From NCBI RefSeq assembly GCF_005222205.1, contig NZ_CP032346.1:1781096-1845095 (forward strand): DNA of 64,000 nucleotides, given 5' to 3'. The notes under the pieces are model-generated. The model was not told the origin of the DNA. It made no database searches and saw only the letters and a program-made list of their open reading frames with translations. The stretch comes from Azospirillum brasilense. Its GTDB lineage: Bacteria > Pseudomonadota > Alphaproteobacteria > Azospirillales > Azospirillaceae. This document shows, piece by piece, positions 17,082-29,400 of the stretch (within the stretch, counting starts at the first letter, position 1; the number at the start of each line of letters is the position of its first letter). The translations under genes and the position numbers were made by a program.

Positions 17082-18035
17082 ATGTCGACCGATAGCCTCC
17101 CAACCGAAAACCTTCTGCCCCGGAACCACCCGACCGCCGCGGCGTCCGACCCGGCCGCGGTCCGCCGCGCCACCGCCATCGGCGGTCTGGCCATCCTGAT
17201 GTGGTCCACGCTGGCGCTGCTGACCGCGCTGTCGGGGACCATTCCGCCGTTCCAGCTCGTGGCGATGTCCTTCGGCGTCGCCTTCGTCGTCGGGACGGCG
17301 GCGGGGGCCGCGCGGGGCAAGGACGTGATCGGCGTGCTGCGCCAGCCCTGGCAAGTCTGGCTGCTCGGCGTCGCCGGGCTGTTCGGCTACCATTTCTTCT
17401 ATTTCCTGGCCTTCCGCCTCGCCCCCGGCGCGGCGGTCGAGGTCAATCTGCTGAACTATCTGTGGCCGCTGCTCATCGTCCTGTTCTCCGCCCTGCTGCC
17501 GGGGGAGCGGCTGAAGCGCGGCCATGTGCTGGGCGCGCTGTGCGGGCTGGCCGGGACCGTGCTGATCGTGACCGGCGGCGCGCGCGGCCTGTCGCTCGAC
17601 GCCGGGGACACGCCGGGTTACCTGTCGGCGATGGCCGCGGCGGTGCTCTGGGCCTCCTATTCGGTGCTGTCGCGCCGCTTCGGCGATGTCCCGACCGAGG
17701 CGGTCGGCGGCTTCTGCCTCGCCACGGCGGTGCTGGCCGGGCTGTCGCACCTGCTGTTCGAGACGACGGTGGCGCCATCCGGCGGCGAGTGGCTGGCGGT
17801 GCTCGCCATGGGGATCGGGCCGGTCGGCGCGGCCTTCTTCGTGTGGGACCATGGGGTGAAGCGCGGCGACATCCGGGCGCTGGGCGTGCTGTCCTACGCC
17901 ACGCCGCTGACCTCCACGCTGCTGCTGATCCTGTTCGGGCAGGCGGCGGGGGGCTGGACCGTCTGGGCGGCCTGCGCCCTGATCATGGGCGGCGCCGTGC
18001 TGGCCAGCCGCGACGTTCTGCGTGGCGACCGGTAG
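17082..18035 (+). CDS. EamA family transporter, YddG-like aromatic amino acid exporter
   Basis: The 317-residue inner-membrane protein has ten predicted helices in two EamA repeats. Features such as GYHFFYFLAFRLAPGAAVEVNLLNYLWPLLIV and GAAFFVWDHGVKRGDIRALG (paraphrased by position: about residues 107-135 and 245-266) resemble the YddG branch that exports aromatic amino acids. The assignment to YddG is moderate; the superfamily is certain. It is unrelated in detail to the divergent EamA gene beyond the common fold. The next gene, an ABC transporter, begins about 100 bp downstream. Confidence 0.85.
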   Translation: MSTDSLPTENLLPRNHPTAAASDPAAVRRATAIGGLAILMWSTLALLTALSGTIPPFQLVAMSFGVAFVVGTAAGAARGKDVIGVLRQPWQVWLLGVAGLFGYHFFYFLAFRLAPGAAVEVNLLNYLWPLLIVLFSALLPGERLKRGHVLGALCGLAGTVLIVTGGARGLSLDAGDTPGYLSAMAAAVLWASYSVLSRRFGDVPTEAVGGFCLATAVLAGLSHLLFETTVAPSGGEWLAVLAMGIGPVGAAFFVWDHGVKRGDIRALGVLSYATPLTSTLLLILFGQAAGGWTVWAACALIMGGAVLASRDVLRGDR

Positions 18036-18134
18036 GGTGTCCCCGGCCGGACGGTGACAGCGAATTCATAGGCTTTTCATGCGGCGCGGTGCTATTCGAC
18101 AGGGACGGTTCCTTCCTTGCCGGACCAGCCCGCC

Positions 18135-19889
18135 ATGCCGACCGAGGCCAATCCAAAACGCGCCGCCGCGCTGTTCCGCTTTCTGCGGGACGTCTGGACG
18201 CTGACCCGCCCCTATTGGTCGTCGGAGGAGCGCTGGGCGGCGCGGGGATTGCTGGCCGCCATCGTCGCGCTGAATCTGGCCGTGGTCTTCATCACGGTCG
18301 AGCTGACCGAGGTCAACGGCGCCATCTTCAACGCGCTCCAGGACAAGGACCAGGGCGCCTTCGTCGATCAACTCCTGCTGTTCGGAGGGCTGGCGCTGGT
18401 CTCCATCGCGGTCGCCGTGTACCGGCTCTACCTGAACCAGATGCTGCAGATCCGCTGGCGGCGCTGGCTGACCGACCGCTGTCTGGGCGACTGGATGGAG
18501 GGCCAGACCTACTACCGCCTCCAGCTAGCCGGCACGCCGGCCGACAACCCGGACCAGCGCATCGCCGAGGATCTGCGCGGCTTCGTCCAACTGACGCTGA
18601 GCCTGTCGCTGGGCTTCCTGACCAACCTCGTCACGCTGGTCTCCTTCCTGGTGATGCTGTGGAGCCTGTCGGGGACGGTGAGCGTCGCGCTGTTCGGCGT
18701 GGAGCTGACGATCCCCGGCTACATGGTGTGGGTGGCGCTGGCCTACGCGGTGGCGGGGACGTGGCTGACCCACCGGATCGGCCGCCCGCTCGCCCGGCTG
18801 AGCTTCGACCAGCAGAAATACGAGGCCGACTTCCGCTTCGCGCTCGTTCGCCTGCGCGAGAACGCGGAGAGCGTGGCCCTGCAGGGCGGCGAGGCGCAGG
18901 AGCGGCACGGCTTCGCCCGGCGCTTCGCCCGCGTGGTGGACAACTGGTGGGCGATCATGCGCACGCAGAAGCGGCTGGTCTGGTTCACCTCGGCCTATGG
19001 GCAGGTGGCGATCATCTTCCCGTTCCTGGTCGCCGCGCCGCGCTATTTCTCCGGCGCGGTTCCGCTGGGCGCGCTGACGCAGACCGCGCAGGCCTTCGGG
19101 CAGGTGCAGGACGCCCTGTCCTGGTTCATCGACGCCTATGTGAGCCTGACCGACTGGCACGCCACGACCAGCCGCCTCATCGGCTTCCACGAGGCGGTGC
19201 GGGAGGTCCGGCGGACGGCGCACACCGCGCCGCGGATCGACCGCGCCGCCGGGCCGGACGGCGCCTTGCGGGTGGAGGGGGTGGAACTGGCCCTGCCGCT
19301 GGGCGGGGCGCCGCTGCTGCGCGCCGACCTGACGGTTCAGCCGGGGGAACGCGTGCTCATCACTGGCCCGTCCGGCTCGGGCAAGAGCACGCTGTTCCGC
19401 GCGCTGGCCGGGCTCTGGCCGTTCGGGCGCGGGCGCATCGGCCTGCCCGCCGGGGCGGACGCCATGCACCTGCCGCAGAAGCCCTACATGCCCATCGGCA
19501 GCCTGCGCGCCGCCGTCGCCTACCCCTCGGCACCGGAGGCGTTCGAGGCGGAGGCGGTGCGCGCCGCCCTGGACGCGGTGGGGATGAGCGCCTTCGCCGA
19601 GCGTCTGGACGAGGAGGACCATTGGGCGCAGCGCCTGTCCGGCGGCGAGCAGCAGCGCGTCGCCTTCGCCCGCGCCCTGCTGCACCGGCCCGGCTGGCTG
19701 TTCCTGGACGAGGCGACGTCGGCCTGCGATCCGGCGACGGAGGCGCGGCTCTACGGCCTGCTGGCCGAGCGCCTGCCCGGCACGACGGTGGTCAGCGTCG
19801 GCCACCGGTCCAGCCTGCCGGCGCATCACGACCGGACCGTCACGGTGGGACAGGGCGGTGACGGGGTGGGGGAACTGGTCGGGTGCTGA
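18135..19889 (+). CDS. ABC transporter, fused permease-ATPase of the SbmA/BacA-like (YddA) type
   Basis: A 584-residue half transporter. Residues about 20-330 form a six-helix membrane domain of the SbmA/BacA-YddA-peroxisomal family (NPDQRIAEDL and the FAYGQ-like FTSAYGQVAIIFP segment). The rest is a nucleotide-binding domain with Walker A GPSGSGKST, signature LSGGEQQR and Walker B WLFLDEAT. Relatives import antimicrobial peptides, bleomycin or vitamin B12, or export fatty acids; in rhizobia BacA matters in symbiosis, but this ATPase-containing type is distinct. An in-frame TTG at 18117 with AGGGACGG upstream is an alternative start. Confidence 0.88.
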   Translation: MPTEANPKRAAALFRFLRDVWTLTRPYWSSEERWAARGLLAAIVALNLAVVFITVELTEVNGAIFNALQDKDQGAFVDQLLLFGGLALVSIAVAVYRLYLNQMLQIRWRRWLTDRCLGDWMEGQTYYRLQLAGTPADNPDQRIAEDLRGFVQLTLSLSLGFLTNLVTLVSFLVMLWSLSGTVSVALFGVELTIPGYMVWVALAYAVAGTWLTHRIGRPLARLSFDQQKYEADFRFALVRLRENAESVALQGGEAQERHGFARRFARVVDNWWAIMRTQKRLVWFTSAYGQVAIIFPFLVAAPRYFSGAVPLGALTQTAQAFGQVQDALSWFIDAYVSLTDWHATTSRLIGFHEAVREVRRTAHTAPRIDRAAGPDGALRVEGVELALPLGGAPLLRADLTVQPGERVLITGPSGSGKSTLFRALAGLWPFGRGRIGLPAGADAMHLPQKPYMPIGSLRAAVAYPSAPEAFEAEAVRAALDAVGMSAFAERLDEEDHWAQRLSGGEQQRVAFARALLHRPGWLFLDEATSACDPATEARLYGLLAERLPGTTVVSVGHRSSLPAHHDRTVTVGQGGDGVGELVGC

Positions 19890-19976
19890 ACGCCGCGCCC
19901 GGCCGTGGGGCGGGCTTGGCCTCCGGCCCGCGCGATCAATATCGCTGTCGTCCCGTCACCAACCGCCGTGGTTCCG

Positions 19977-20576
19977 ATGCCGAGGGTTGTCCGCTGCAGG
20001 TCGCTCCCCGCCATGGTGGCGGCCATCGTGATCGCCTGTGTGATCGCCGGCTCCGCTCCGCCGGCTCGGGCGGCGAATCCGGAGGCGGTCGATCCCAAGG
20101 GGCTGATCCTTCTCATGAGGCACGCGGAGGCGCCCGGAGTCGGTGATCCACCGGGCTTCCAGCTCCGCGACTGCGCGACCCAACGCAACCTGGACGCAAA
20201 CGGCCGTGAGCAGGCCCGCCGCACCGGCGACCTGTTGCGGAGGATCGCCGACCGGCCGGCCGCCGTCCATTCGAGCCAGTGGTGCCGCTGCCTGGAGACC
20301 GCCCGGCTTCTCGACGTCGGCCCCGTGCAGGAGCTTCCGGCGCTCAACTCCTTCTTCGAGCGGCGGGAGGAGCAGGAGGCGCAGATGGCGACGCTGCGCC
20401 GGTTCCTGGCCGGGTTGCCGGCCGACGGCGCGCCGGTCGTGCTGGTCACCCATCAGGTGGTCGTCACCGCCTTGACCGGCGTCTTTCCGGCCTCGGCCGA
20501 GGCGGTGGTGCTGCGGGCCAACGGAACGGGCGCGCCGGCCGTCGAGGGCCGCATCCAGGTCAAGGGCTCCGAGTAG
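19977..20576 (+). CDS. Exported histidine phosphatase superfamily protein
   Basis: The 199-residue product has a signal peptide (hydrophobic residues 13-26, cleavage near PARA) and the phosphohistidine motif RHAE at 48-51, followed by LDANGREQARRTG and SSQWCRCLETARLL, then the second catalytic histidine in LVTHQ. This is the layout of small periplasmic branch-2-like phosphatases related to SixA/Ais. Ais-type enzymes act on lipid A heptose phosphate, but the substrate here is unknown. Starts at 19905 (GTG) or 20013 are also possible; 19977 gives the best signal peptide. Confidence 0.8.
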   Translation: MPRVVRCRSLPAMVAAIVIACVIAGSAPPARAANPEAVDPKGLILLMRHAEAPGVGDPPGFQLRDCATQRNLDANGREQARRTGDLLRRIADRPAAVHSSQWCRCLETARLLDVGPVQELPALNSFFERREEQEAQMATLRRFLAGLPADGAPVVLVTHQVVVTALTGVFPASAEAVVLRANGTGAPAVEGRIQVKGSE

Positions 20577-20597
20577 CGCACGGAGCCCTTGACCTGG
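20555..20597. terminator. 17-bp perfect inverted repeat between convergent genes
   Basis: CCAGGTCAAGGGCTCCG (20555-20571) is perfectly complementary to 20581-20597 with a 9-base loop that contains the stop codon of the phosphatase gene. It lies between that gene and the convergent glutathione transferase gene (stop at 20624). No long T-tract follows in either direction, so it is probably a bidirectional terminator or mRNA end stabiliser. Confidence 0.7.
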
Positions 20598-20623
20598 TCG
20601 GGTTCGCGGATGCCGACCGGACC

Positions 20624-21325
20624 CTACTTCTGGACGTTGGCGGCGGTCTGGCCGAACAGGATCTTCTTGCCCTCATCGGTGACCGACGGGCGCTTGGCCA
20701 GCTCCGCGCCCTTCTCGTAGGCGCGGACGGTCGCCGGGCGGGCCTGGATCGCCTCGAACCAGCGCTTCAGCTCGGGGAAGTCGGCGAGGTTCTGGCGCTG
20801 CCGCTCGTGCGGGACGATCCACGGGTAGCAGGCCATGTCGGCGATGGTCAGCGCGTCCCCCGCGATGAAGGCACGGCCCGCCAGACGCTTGTTCAGGACG
20901 CCGTAGAGGCGGTTGGTCTCCTTCACATAGCGGTCGATGGCGTAGGGGATCTGCTCGGGCGCGTACTGCACGAAATGGTGGTTCTGCCCGGCCATCGGGC
21001 CGAGGCCCCCCACCTGCCAGAACAGCCACTCCAGGACCGTCTTGCGGCCGCGCGTGTCGGCGGGCAGGAACTTGCCGGTCTTCTCCGCCAGATAGGTCAG
21101 GATCGCGCCCGATTCGAAGACGGACACCGGCTCTCCGCCGTCGGCCGGGGCGCGGTCGACGATCGCCGGCATGCGGTTGTTCGGCGACATCGCCAGGAAT
21201 TCCGGCTTGAACTGGTCGCCGGCCGAGATGTCCACGGGATGGATGGTGTAGTCCAGCCCGGCTTCCTCCAGGAACAGGGTGATCTTGTGCCCGTTGGGGG
21301 TCGGCCAATAGTGAAGGTCGATCAT
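20624..21325 (-). CDS. Glutathione S-transferase family protein (YfcG/YghU-like)
   Basis: The 233-residue cytosolic protein has an N-terminal thioredoxin-like domain starting IDLHYWPTPNGHKITLFLEE, with SPNNRMPAIVD (cis-proline) and ESGAILTYLAEK (glutathione gamma-glutamyl contact), then an all-helical C-terminal domain. This pattern fits the Nu-class YfcG/YghU proteins, which reduce glutathione-linked disulfides. GGAAGGA precedes the ATG at 21325; further upstream frame is not conserved. Confidence 0.9.
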   Translation of the reverse strand: MIDLHYWPTPNGHKITLFLEEAGLDYTIHPVDISAGDQFKPEFLAMSPNNRMPAIVDRAPADGGEPVSVFESGAILTYLAEKTGKFLPADTRGRKTVLEWLFWQVGGLGPMAGQNHHFVQYAPEQIPYAIDRYVKETNRLYGVLNKRLAGRAFIAGDALTIADMACYPWIVPHERQRQNLADFPELKRWFEAIQARPATVRAYEKGAELAKRPSVTDEGKKILFGQTAANVQK

Positions 21326-21492
21326 GGCGGTCCTTCCGGTTTGTCTGCGCCCCGAAAAGTGATGGAGAGCGCGGTTTCCGGCAACCCGCGCCGTGCGCGC
21401 ATCAGCCCTCCGGAAGGGGCAGGCGAGGGGCGCAACGTCGCGGCCCGCGGAATGTTGAGAACGGTGAACCAACAACCAGAACGAGGACCGTC

Positions 21493-21675
21493 ATGAACGA
21501 AGACCGGAATCCCGCCACCCAGCGCCAGCCCCGACAAAAGGACGACCGGATCGACGAGGCCCAGGATGGCACCGTCAAGCCGGACCAGGGCGGCGAGGCC
21601 GAACTGACGGAAAAGGAAGAGCAGAAGCGCGGCGGCGCCAACAAATCCACCCCGGGCCCGATCTACGACGTGTGA
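21493..21675 (+). CDS. Small hydrophilic protein, unknown
   Basis: A 60-residue, highly charged, probably disordered protein rich in Gln, Asp, Glu, Lys and Pro, with no hydrophobic segment. GAGG lies just upstream of the ATG. It resembles other tiny hydrophilic proteins in this window (22684, 32910) in composition only. Function not recognised; small disordered proteins of this sort are often stress-induced, which is a guess here. Confidence 0.6.
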   Translation: MNEDRNPATQRQPRQKDDRIDEAQDGTVKPDQGGEAELTEKEEQKRGGANKSTPGPIYDV

Positions 21676-21685
21676 GGCCGGCCCG

Positions 21686-21904
21686 TCAGGAGACGAGCGC
21701 CAGGGTGGGGTCGGGCGGTATCGGCGTGGCGTCTTCCAGCGTCCGGGCCACCTCGTCCAGCGGGGCGGCGACCACCAGCGGTTCGGAGCGTCCGGCGAAG
21801 GTGATCTCGGTCCGCTCCCCTTCGGTGCCGCGCAGGTACAGAACGCCCGCGGCGTTGATCAGGACCGGTGCCCCGGCGCGGTCGGTGAATTCGATGAACT
21901 TCAT
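21686..21904 (-). CDS. Hypothetical 72-residue protein
   Basis: The product starts MKFIEFTDRAGAPVLINAAG and has alternating short strands (VLYLRG, TEITFAG, PLVVAAP) ending in an acidic tail. The pattern suggests a small beta-sheet domain. GGGAGT is six bases before the ATG at 21904. It is convergent with the preceding small gene, the two stops being 10 bp apart. I do not recognise a family. Confidence 0.6.
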   Translation of the reverse strand: MKFIEFTDRAGAPVLINAAGVLYLRGTEGERTEITFAGRSEPLVVAAPLDEVARTLEDATPIPPDPTLALVS

Positions 21905-22117
21905 GCAGGACTCCCACGGAGGTTGCATCACGCTTGGACTGTTTCAAACACGCAAAGTGGGCGGCGGGTTCGCTTCTCCCTATGGCACTGCCCGTTCGGT
22001 TCCGCGCCGGCTCGCTCATTGCGCGCAATCAGCCCCTTGATTGATGCACCGCATCGACAAACATGGGCGCTGCGGGCCACGTCGGCCCGCGCCGTCCGCC
22101 AACAAGGAACAGATGCC

Positions 22118-22606
22118 GTGAAGTTGCTCGTCGTCGAAGACGATCCGTTGATCGGGCCCGCCATCAAGGCCGTGATGGAGAATGCCGGATACACGGTCGT
22201 CGGCCCCCTGCGCGACGCCGCCAAGGCGACGCGGCTGGGGGTCCGGGAACAGCCGGATCTTGCCCTGGTGGACGTCTATCTGGCCGGGGGTGAGAACGGG
22301 CTGACGCTGGCCCGCAAACTGTGGGAGGAGCACAACATCCCCTCCCTGCTGATCACTGGTTTCGACCACCGCGGCGAGGAGGCGCGCGATTTCGCGGTCG
22401 GCCTGCTGCGCAAACCGGTGATGCCCGACGCGCTGGTCGACGCGGTCGGGGCTGTGGGTGAAATCCTGGCGGGGCTGCGCCCGTCCTCGATCCCGCCGGC
22501 GCTGGAGCTGTTCGGGCGGCCCGAGCGCCTGTCCGCCGCCGCGCCGCGGCCGGCGCCCCAGTCGTCGCCGCAACCCGTGCAGCAGCCCATGCGGCGGCAG
22601 GGCTGA
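22118..22606 (+). CDS. CheY-like response regulator (receiver only)
   Basis: A receiver domain with acidic pocket ED at 7-9, phospho-acceptor D52 in LALVDVYL, T80 and K99 in LLRKP, followed by a 40-residue Pro/Gln-rich tail (about 120-162) with no output domain. It probably works by protein contact, as CheY or a phosphorelay intermediate would. The GTG at 22118 is used because the receiver begins immediately with KLLVVEDDP and AAGGA lies upstream. No kinase gene is adjacent. Confidence 0.85.
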   Translation: MKLLVVEDDPLIGPAIKAVMENAGYTVVGPLRDAAKATRLGVREQPDLALVDVYLAGGENGLTLARKLWEEHNIPSLLITGFDHRGEEARDFAVGLLRKPVMPDALVDAVGAVGEILAGLRPSSIPPALELFGRPERLSAAAPRPAPQSSPQPVQQPMRRQG

Positions 22607-22683
22607 GACCCTGAGGCCCCGCCCTGCCGTTTTTCCGATGCCCGTTTTCCGATGTTTCGAACAGTGACCTGACGCGGTGACCG

Positions 22684-22842
22684 TCAGCGGTCCGGAGAGC
22701 CTTCCGGACCGCCCGGCGCGGGCGCTTCCGCCGGCTGGGCGGAGTTCTGCGCGGGCGCCGCGACGGACTGTCCGTCCTGCGGCTTGGTGGTTTCGGAGCC
22801 GTTGCTGGGGTCCAGCTCGACCCACTGGCGATGATCGCTCAT
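22684..22842 (-). CDS. Small hydrophilic 52-residue protein
   Basis: A short frame from ATG 22842 to TGA 22684, with a good GGGAGA six bases upstream. The product (MSDHRQWVELDPSNGSETT...) is polar and rich in Pro, Ala, Gly and Gln in its second half, without hydrophobic stretches. It is likely disordered. The 190-bp region upstream (22843-23034) is AT-richer than its surroundings and could hold its promoter. Coding status is supported by the ribosome site and frame composition only. Confidence 0.5.
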   Translation of the reverse strand: MSDHRQWVELDPSNGSETTKPQDGQSVAAPAQNSAQPAEAPAPGGPEGSPDR

Positions 22843-23034
22843 GACTTATCTCCCGTCCGTCTGTGGTCGCGTCCCGTCGTGCAGGAATGGTCCGGTGAGG
22901 CGCCTCTCGTTTCTCGGTTCGGGCGCCTGTCCTTTGGAATAACGCGTGGCGGAGGGATTCGATCAATCCCGACCGAAGAAATCGGGTATTTTGTGGGGCA
23001 GCCCTGTCAGATGCTCCCTTTTAAGGGCTCTCTT

Positions 23035-23514
23035 TCAGAAGCCGCCGCGGGCCAGGGCCGGCTCGCCCCGCCGCAACAGCCGCCGGGCCAGCGACAGCGG
23101 GGCGCGCAACAGGTGACGGGCGGCGGCGCGGGGGCCGAGCGGCTTCTCGATCGCGTAATATTTGCGGATCGTCTCCCGCACCTCCCAGACGCCGGTGAAG
23201 CCTCGGGGAATGACGAAGGCGTCGCCCTCCCCATGCTCCCGCGGTGCGCCGTCCCGGGGGGTGATGACCACCCGCCCGGCCAGCAGCACGCAGAACTCCT
23301 CGTACGGCCAGTCGGCCATGGCGATGGTGCCCGGCGTGCATTGCCAGACCCCGCAGGCGAACCGCTCCCCGCCGCCGTCGTAGAGGTTCAGGAACGTTTC
23401 CTGAGGGTCGCCGGACAGCACGGTCCCGAAGACGGCGGGCTTGCCGGGGTGTTCCCCGATCAGCCTCTGGTCGATGGGGACGAGCGTCCGGCGCGGCGGC
23501 GGGTTGCGGTCCAT
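23035..23514 (-). CDS. Cupin-domain protein
   Basis: A 159-residue protein with a single cupin barrel in residues about 35-125: a PYEEFCVLLAGRVVITPRDG strand block and GEGDAFVIPRGFTGVWEV correspond to cupin motifs 1 and 2 in the ureidoglycine-aminohydrolase-like group. The metal-binding histidines of motif 1 are mostly replaced, so it may be a sugar- or ligand-binding relative rather than an enzyme. The start at 23514 lies 5 bp before the treY stop read leftward, so it is very likely co-transcribed with treY. Confidence 0.78.
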   Translation of the reverse strand: MDRNPPPRRTLVPIDQRLIGEHPGKPAVFGTVLSGDPQETFLNLYDGGGERFACGVWQCTPGTIAMADWPYEEFCVLLAGRVVITPRDGAPREHGEGDAFVIPRGFTGVWEVRETIRKYYAIEKPLGPRAAARHLLRAPLSLARRLLRRGEPALARGGF

Positions 23515-23519
23515 GGAAC

Positions 23520-26288
<2,769 letters not shown>

Positions 26289-26320
26289 GGGTTGGTCTCC
26301 TGAATCAGGAACGGTGAAAG

Positions 26321-26463
26321 CCCCTCTCCCGACCCGGGAGAGGGAGGGGCCCGCCGCGGAGCGGCGGGAGGGTGAGGGTACCGGCGACGGGCAACGGGCT
26401 GATCCTCGGCTGTACCCTCACCCGGCGCCTCCGGCGCCACCCTCTCCCGGGGCGGGAGAGGGG
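26321..26463. repeat. REP/BIME-like double palindrome between treY and the giant fusion gene
   Basis: Two inverted half-elements face each other. The left half has CCTCTCCC/GGGAGAGG and CCCGCCGC/GCGGCGGG hairpins and ends GGGTGAGGGTA (26370-26380). The right half begins TACCCTCACCC (26413-26423) and ends CCCTCTCCC-GGGGC-GGGAGAGGG. The right half overlaps the last codons of the fusion gene. Similar CCCTCTCC/CCCTCCCC palindromes occur at 41645, 49076 and 61365. Confidence 0.75.
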
Positions 26464-29400
26464 CGAGCGGCCGCCACCGCGGCCGGCCGGGCGGCGGCCA
26501 TGATGGCGGCGATGGCGCCGGCCTGCGGGCCGTCGGCCATGTCCTCCAGCGCGAGGCGCAGCTTGCGGCGCCAGTTGGGGTACTGGTCCACCGTGCCGGG
26601 CAGGTTGACCTGCTCCAGCTCGGCGGTCAGGTCGTCCATCTGGACCATGGCGATGGCCGAGCCGGTGCGGGCCAGGAAGGCGTGCACCGCGTGGCCGAGC
26701 GCTTCGCTGTAAGGGCTGTCGGGGCCGAAGCTGGCGGGCAGCGGCAGGAAGGCGTCGGTCAGGGCCTCCAGCAGGCGGGCGCGCTCGGCCATGCGGCGGT
26801 CGCGCTGGCGCTCCGCCTCGCCGTCGGCGGGGTAGAGGCCGCGTTCCTCCTTCAGCGTGATGTCGTGCCCCTCCCACCAGCCGCGCAGCGTGGCGAGGTC
26901 GTGGCTGCCCACCGTGGCGAGCGCCGCGTAGGGGTAGTCGTCGGGGCCGCGGAATCCGCCATCCTCGGTCCATTCGAAGAACATCACCCGGTAACTCAGG
27001 ACACCCGCCTCCGCCATGCGCTCGCGGAATCCCTCGGGCACGGTGCCCAGATCCTCGCCGACGACGAGGCAACGGTTGCGCTGGCTCTCCAGGGCCAGGA
27101 TTCCGAGGAGGTCGTCCATCGGGTAGGCGACGTAGGCCCCTTCGGAGGGCGGGTGCCCCTCCGGTATCCAGTAGACGTGCTGGAGCGCCATGGCGTGGTC
27201 GATGCGCAGCGCCCCGGCGTGGCGCATGTTGGCGCGCAGAAGCTCGATGAAGCGGGCATAGCCGCCCTCGCGCAGGGCGTGGGGGTGGAAGGGCGGCAGG
27301 CCCCAGTCCTGCCCGGCCGGGTTGAACAGGTCGGGCGGGGCGCCGACATGGGCCTGCGCCACCACCACATGCGGGTCGGCCCAGGTTTCCGCCCCGCCGC
27401 TGTCCGCCCCGACCGCGAGGTCGCGGAAGAAGCCGACGGCCATCCCGCGCTCCCGCGCCCGCTCCGCCGCCGCCTGCAACTGGCTGTCGGCCAGCCATTG
27501 CAGCCAGACGAAGAGGTCGATGCGCTCCCACTGCTCCTCGGCGAAGCGGCGGACGGCGGGGGAGGCGGCGTCCCGATACTCCTCCGGCCAGCGGCGCCAG
27601 TCGGGCGTGCCGTCCTTGGCGAAACGCTCGCGCAGGGCCTGGAAGGTGCAGAAGCGCTCCAGCCCCTCGCCCAGCTCGGCCCGGAAGGCGGCGAGCGCCC
27701 GACGCCGCTCCTCGCTGCCCTCCGCCTGGAAATGGGCGAACAGCCGTTCCAGGACCGGCAGCTTCAGCGCCGCCACGGCGGCGTAGTCGACCAGCGGCGC
27801 GGCCTCCGCCGCCTTGACGTCCCGCAGGAACGCCTCATCCGCGATCCGGTCGCGGGCCTCGGCGCAGCCCATCAGCTCCGGCACCGCCAGCACGTCAATG
27901 TAGAGCGGGTTGAGGAACAGGCGGCTGGCCGGGGAATAGGGGCTGGCCTGATCGGGGTTGTCGAGGAACAGGGCGTGCAGCGGGTTCAGCCCGACGATGC
28001 CCGCCCCGCGCGCCGCCGCCATCTCCGCGACGTTGACGAGGTCGCCGAAATCGCCGATCCCCCAATCCCCGGCGCAGCGCAGGGCGTAGAGCTGCACCGA
28101 CAGGCCCCAGATCCGCTCACCCATCTGGAGCGGGGCGGGCAGGTGGCAGGTGGCGGGGGCGGCGATCACCGTCGTCTCCAGACCGGGATGCTCCGCCCGC
28201 AGCCCGTCCACGTCCAGCCGCAGCCGGTGATAGCCGGGCGCCGGAGCCGCGCCGAGGTCAAGGCGCCGCACCTCGAAGCGCTGCCCCTCGGCACCGGCCT
28301 TGCGGACCAGCGGCAGATCGGCGAAATCGGCCTCGCCGCCGCGCTCGCCGCCCTCCTCCAGCGTCAGGGTCCAGCGCAGCGTCCCGCTGCCCGCCGGCAG
28401 GGTGACGGTGACCGAGAAGGGCGGGCGGTCGATGCGCAGCACCGCCACCGGGGGCAGGGGACGGGCCAGCTCGCTCCGCTCCAGCGCCGCCAGCGCCTCC
28501 TCCGGGTCGTCGGCGTCCACCTCCATGGCGGCAAGGAGGGCGCGGATGGTGCCCTCCGACGCCTGGACGGTCTCGCCCGACGCGCCGGTGTAGTGCGTCT
28601 CGATCCCCATCCGCTCGCCGAGCCGGTCGAGCGCCGTCGTCTCCTCGATGGTCCACAGGACGGACCGCGGCGCCATGGTTCCGGAATCGAGGCCGTCGCC
28701 CTCGGTCCACAGGACGCGGCCCACGGCCTCGCCCATGCCCTCCACCGGCGTCTCGGACAGGTTGGCGAGCAGATGCAGGCGGCTGCCGTCGCCCAGCCGC
28801 CAGGAGACGCGGATGCCCCGCCCGTCGATCACCTCGTGGGCGGCCGCACCGCCGGGCGCGTTCTCCAACCGCGGCGCGATCTCCTTGCGGCGCACCGCCA
28901 GGATGCGGCGGTACCAGTCCAGCCATTCCCCATGCTCGCCCGTGTCGCGGTCGTCCCAATCGAGCTTGGCCGACTGGAAGGTCTCCGGCGCGGTCGGGTC
29001 GGGGATGCGGTCGCGCACCTTCGGGTCCTGGAATTCAGGGAACTTGGCGAACTCCTCCCGACGGCCGTTGCGCACCGCCTCGGCCAGCTCGTCGGCGAAG
29101 TCGCAGAAGAAGGGGAAGGGGCGCTCGGAGGCCCACTCCTCGCCCATGAACAGCATCGGGATGCCCGGCCCCAGCAGATAGAGCGAGGTCGCCGCCCGCA
29201 CCGCCTCGGGTCGCGAGAAGCGGGTGATGCGGTCCCCGAAGGCGCGGTTGCCGATCTGGTCGTGATTCTGGATGAAGGTGACGAAGGCGGTCGGCGGGAG
29301 GTGCGCCGACGGCTCGCCGCGCGCCTCGCCGCCGCGGTAGGAGGAGGCGTGGCCCTGGAAGGCGAAGCCCTCGGCCATGGCGCGGGCCAGCTTCACCGCG

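Noticed and set aside
17201..19861. An 886-codon plus-strand frame overlapping the EamA and ABC transporter genes
   Set aside because: Out of frame with both transporters, which have intact helices and ATPase motifs.
21326..21492. Possible general-stress (EcfG-type) promoter before the small gene at 21493
   Set aside because: Only loose matches to GGAAC and CGTT elements were seen and the spacing was wrong; not reported as a site.
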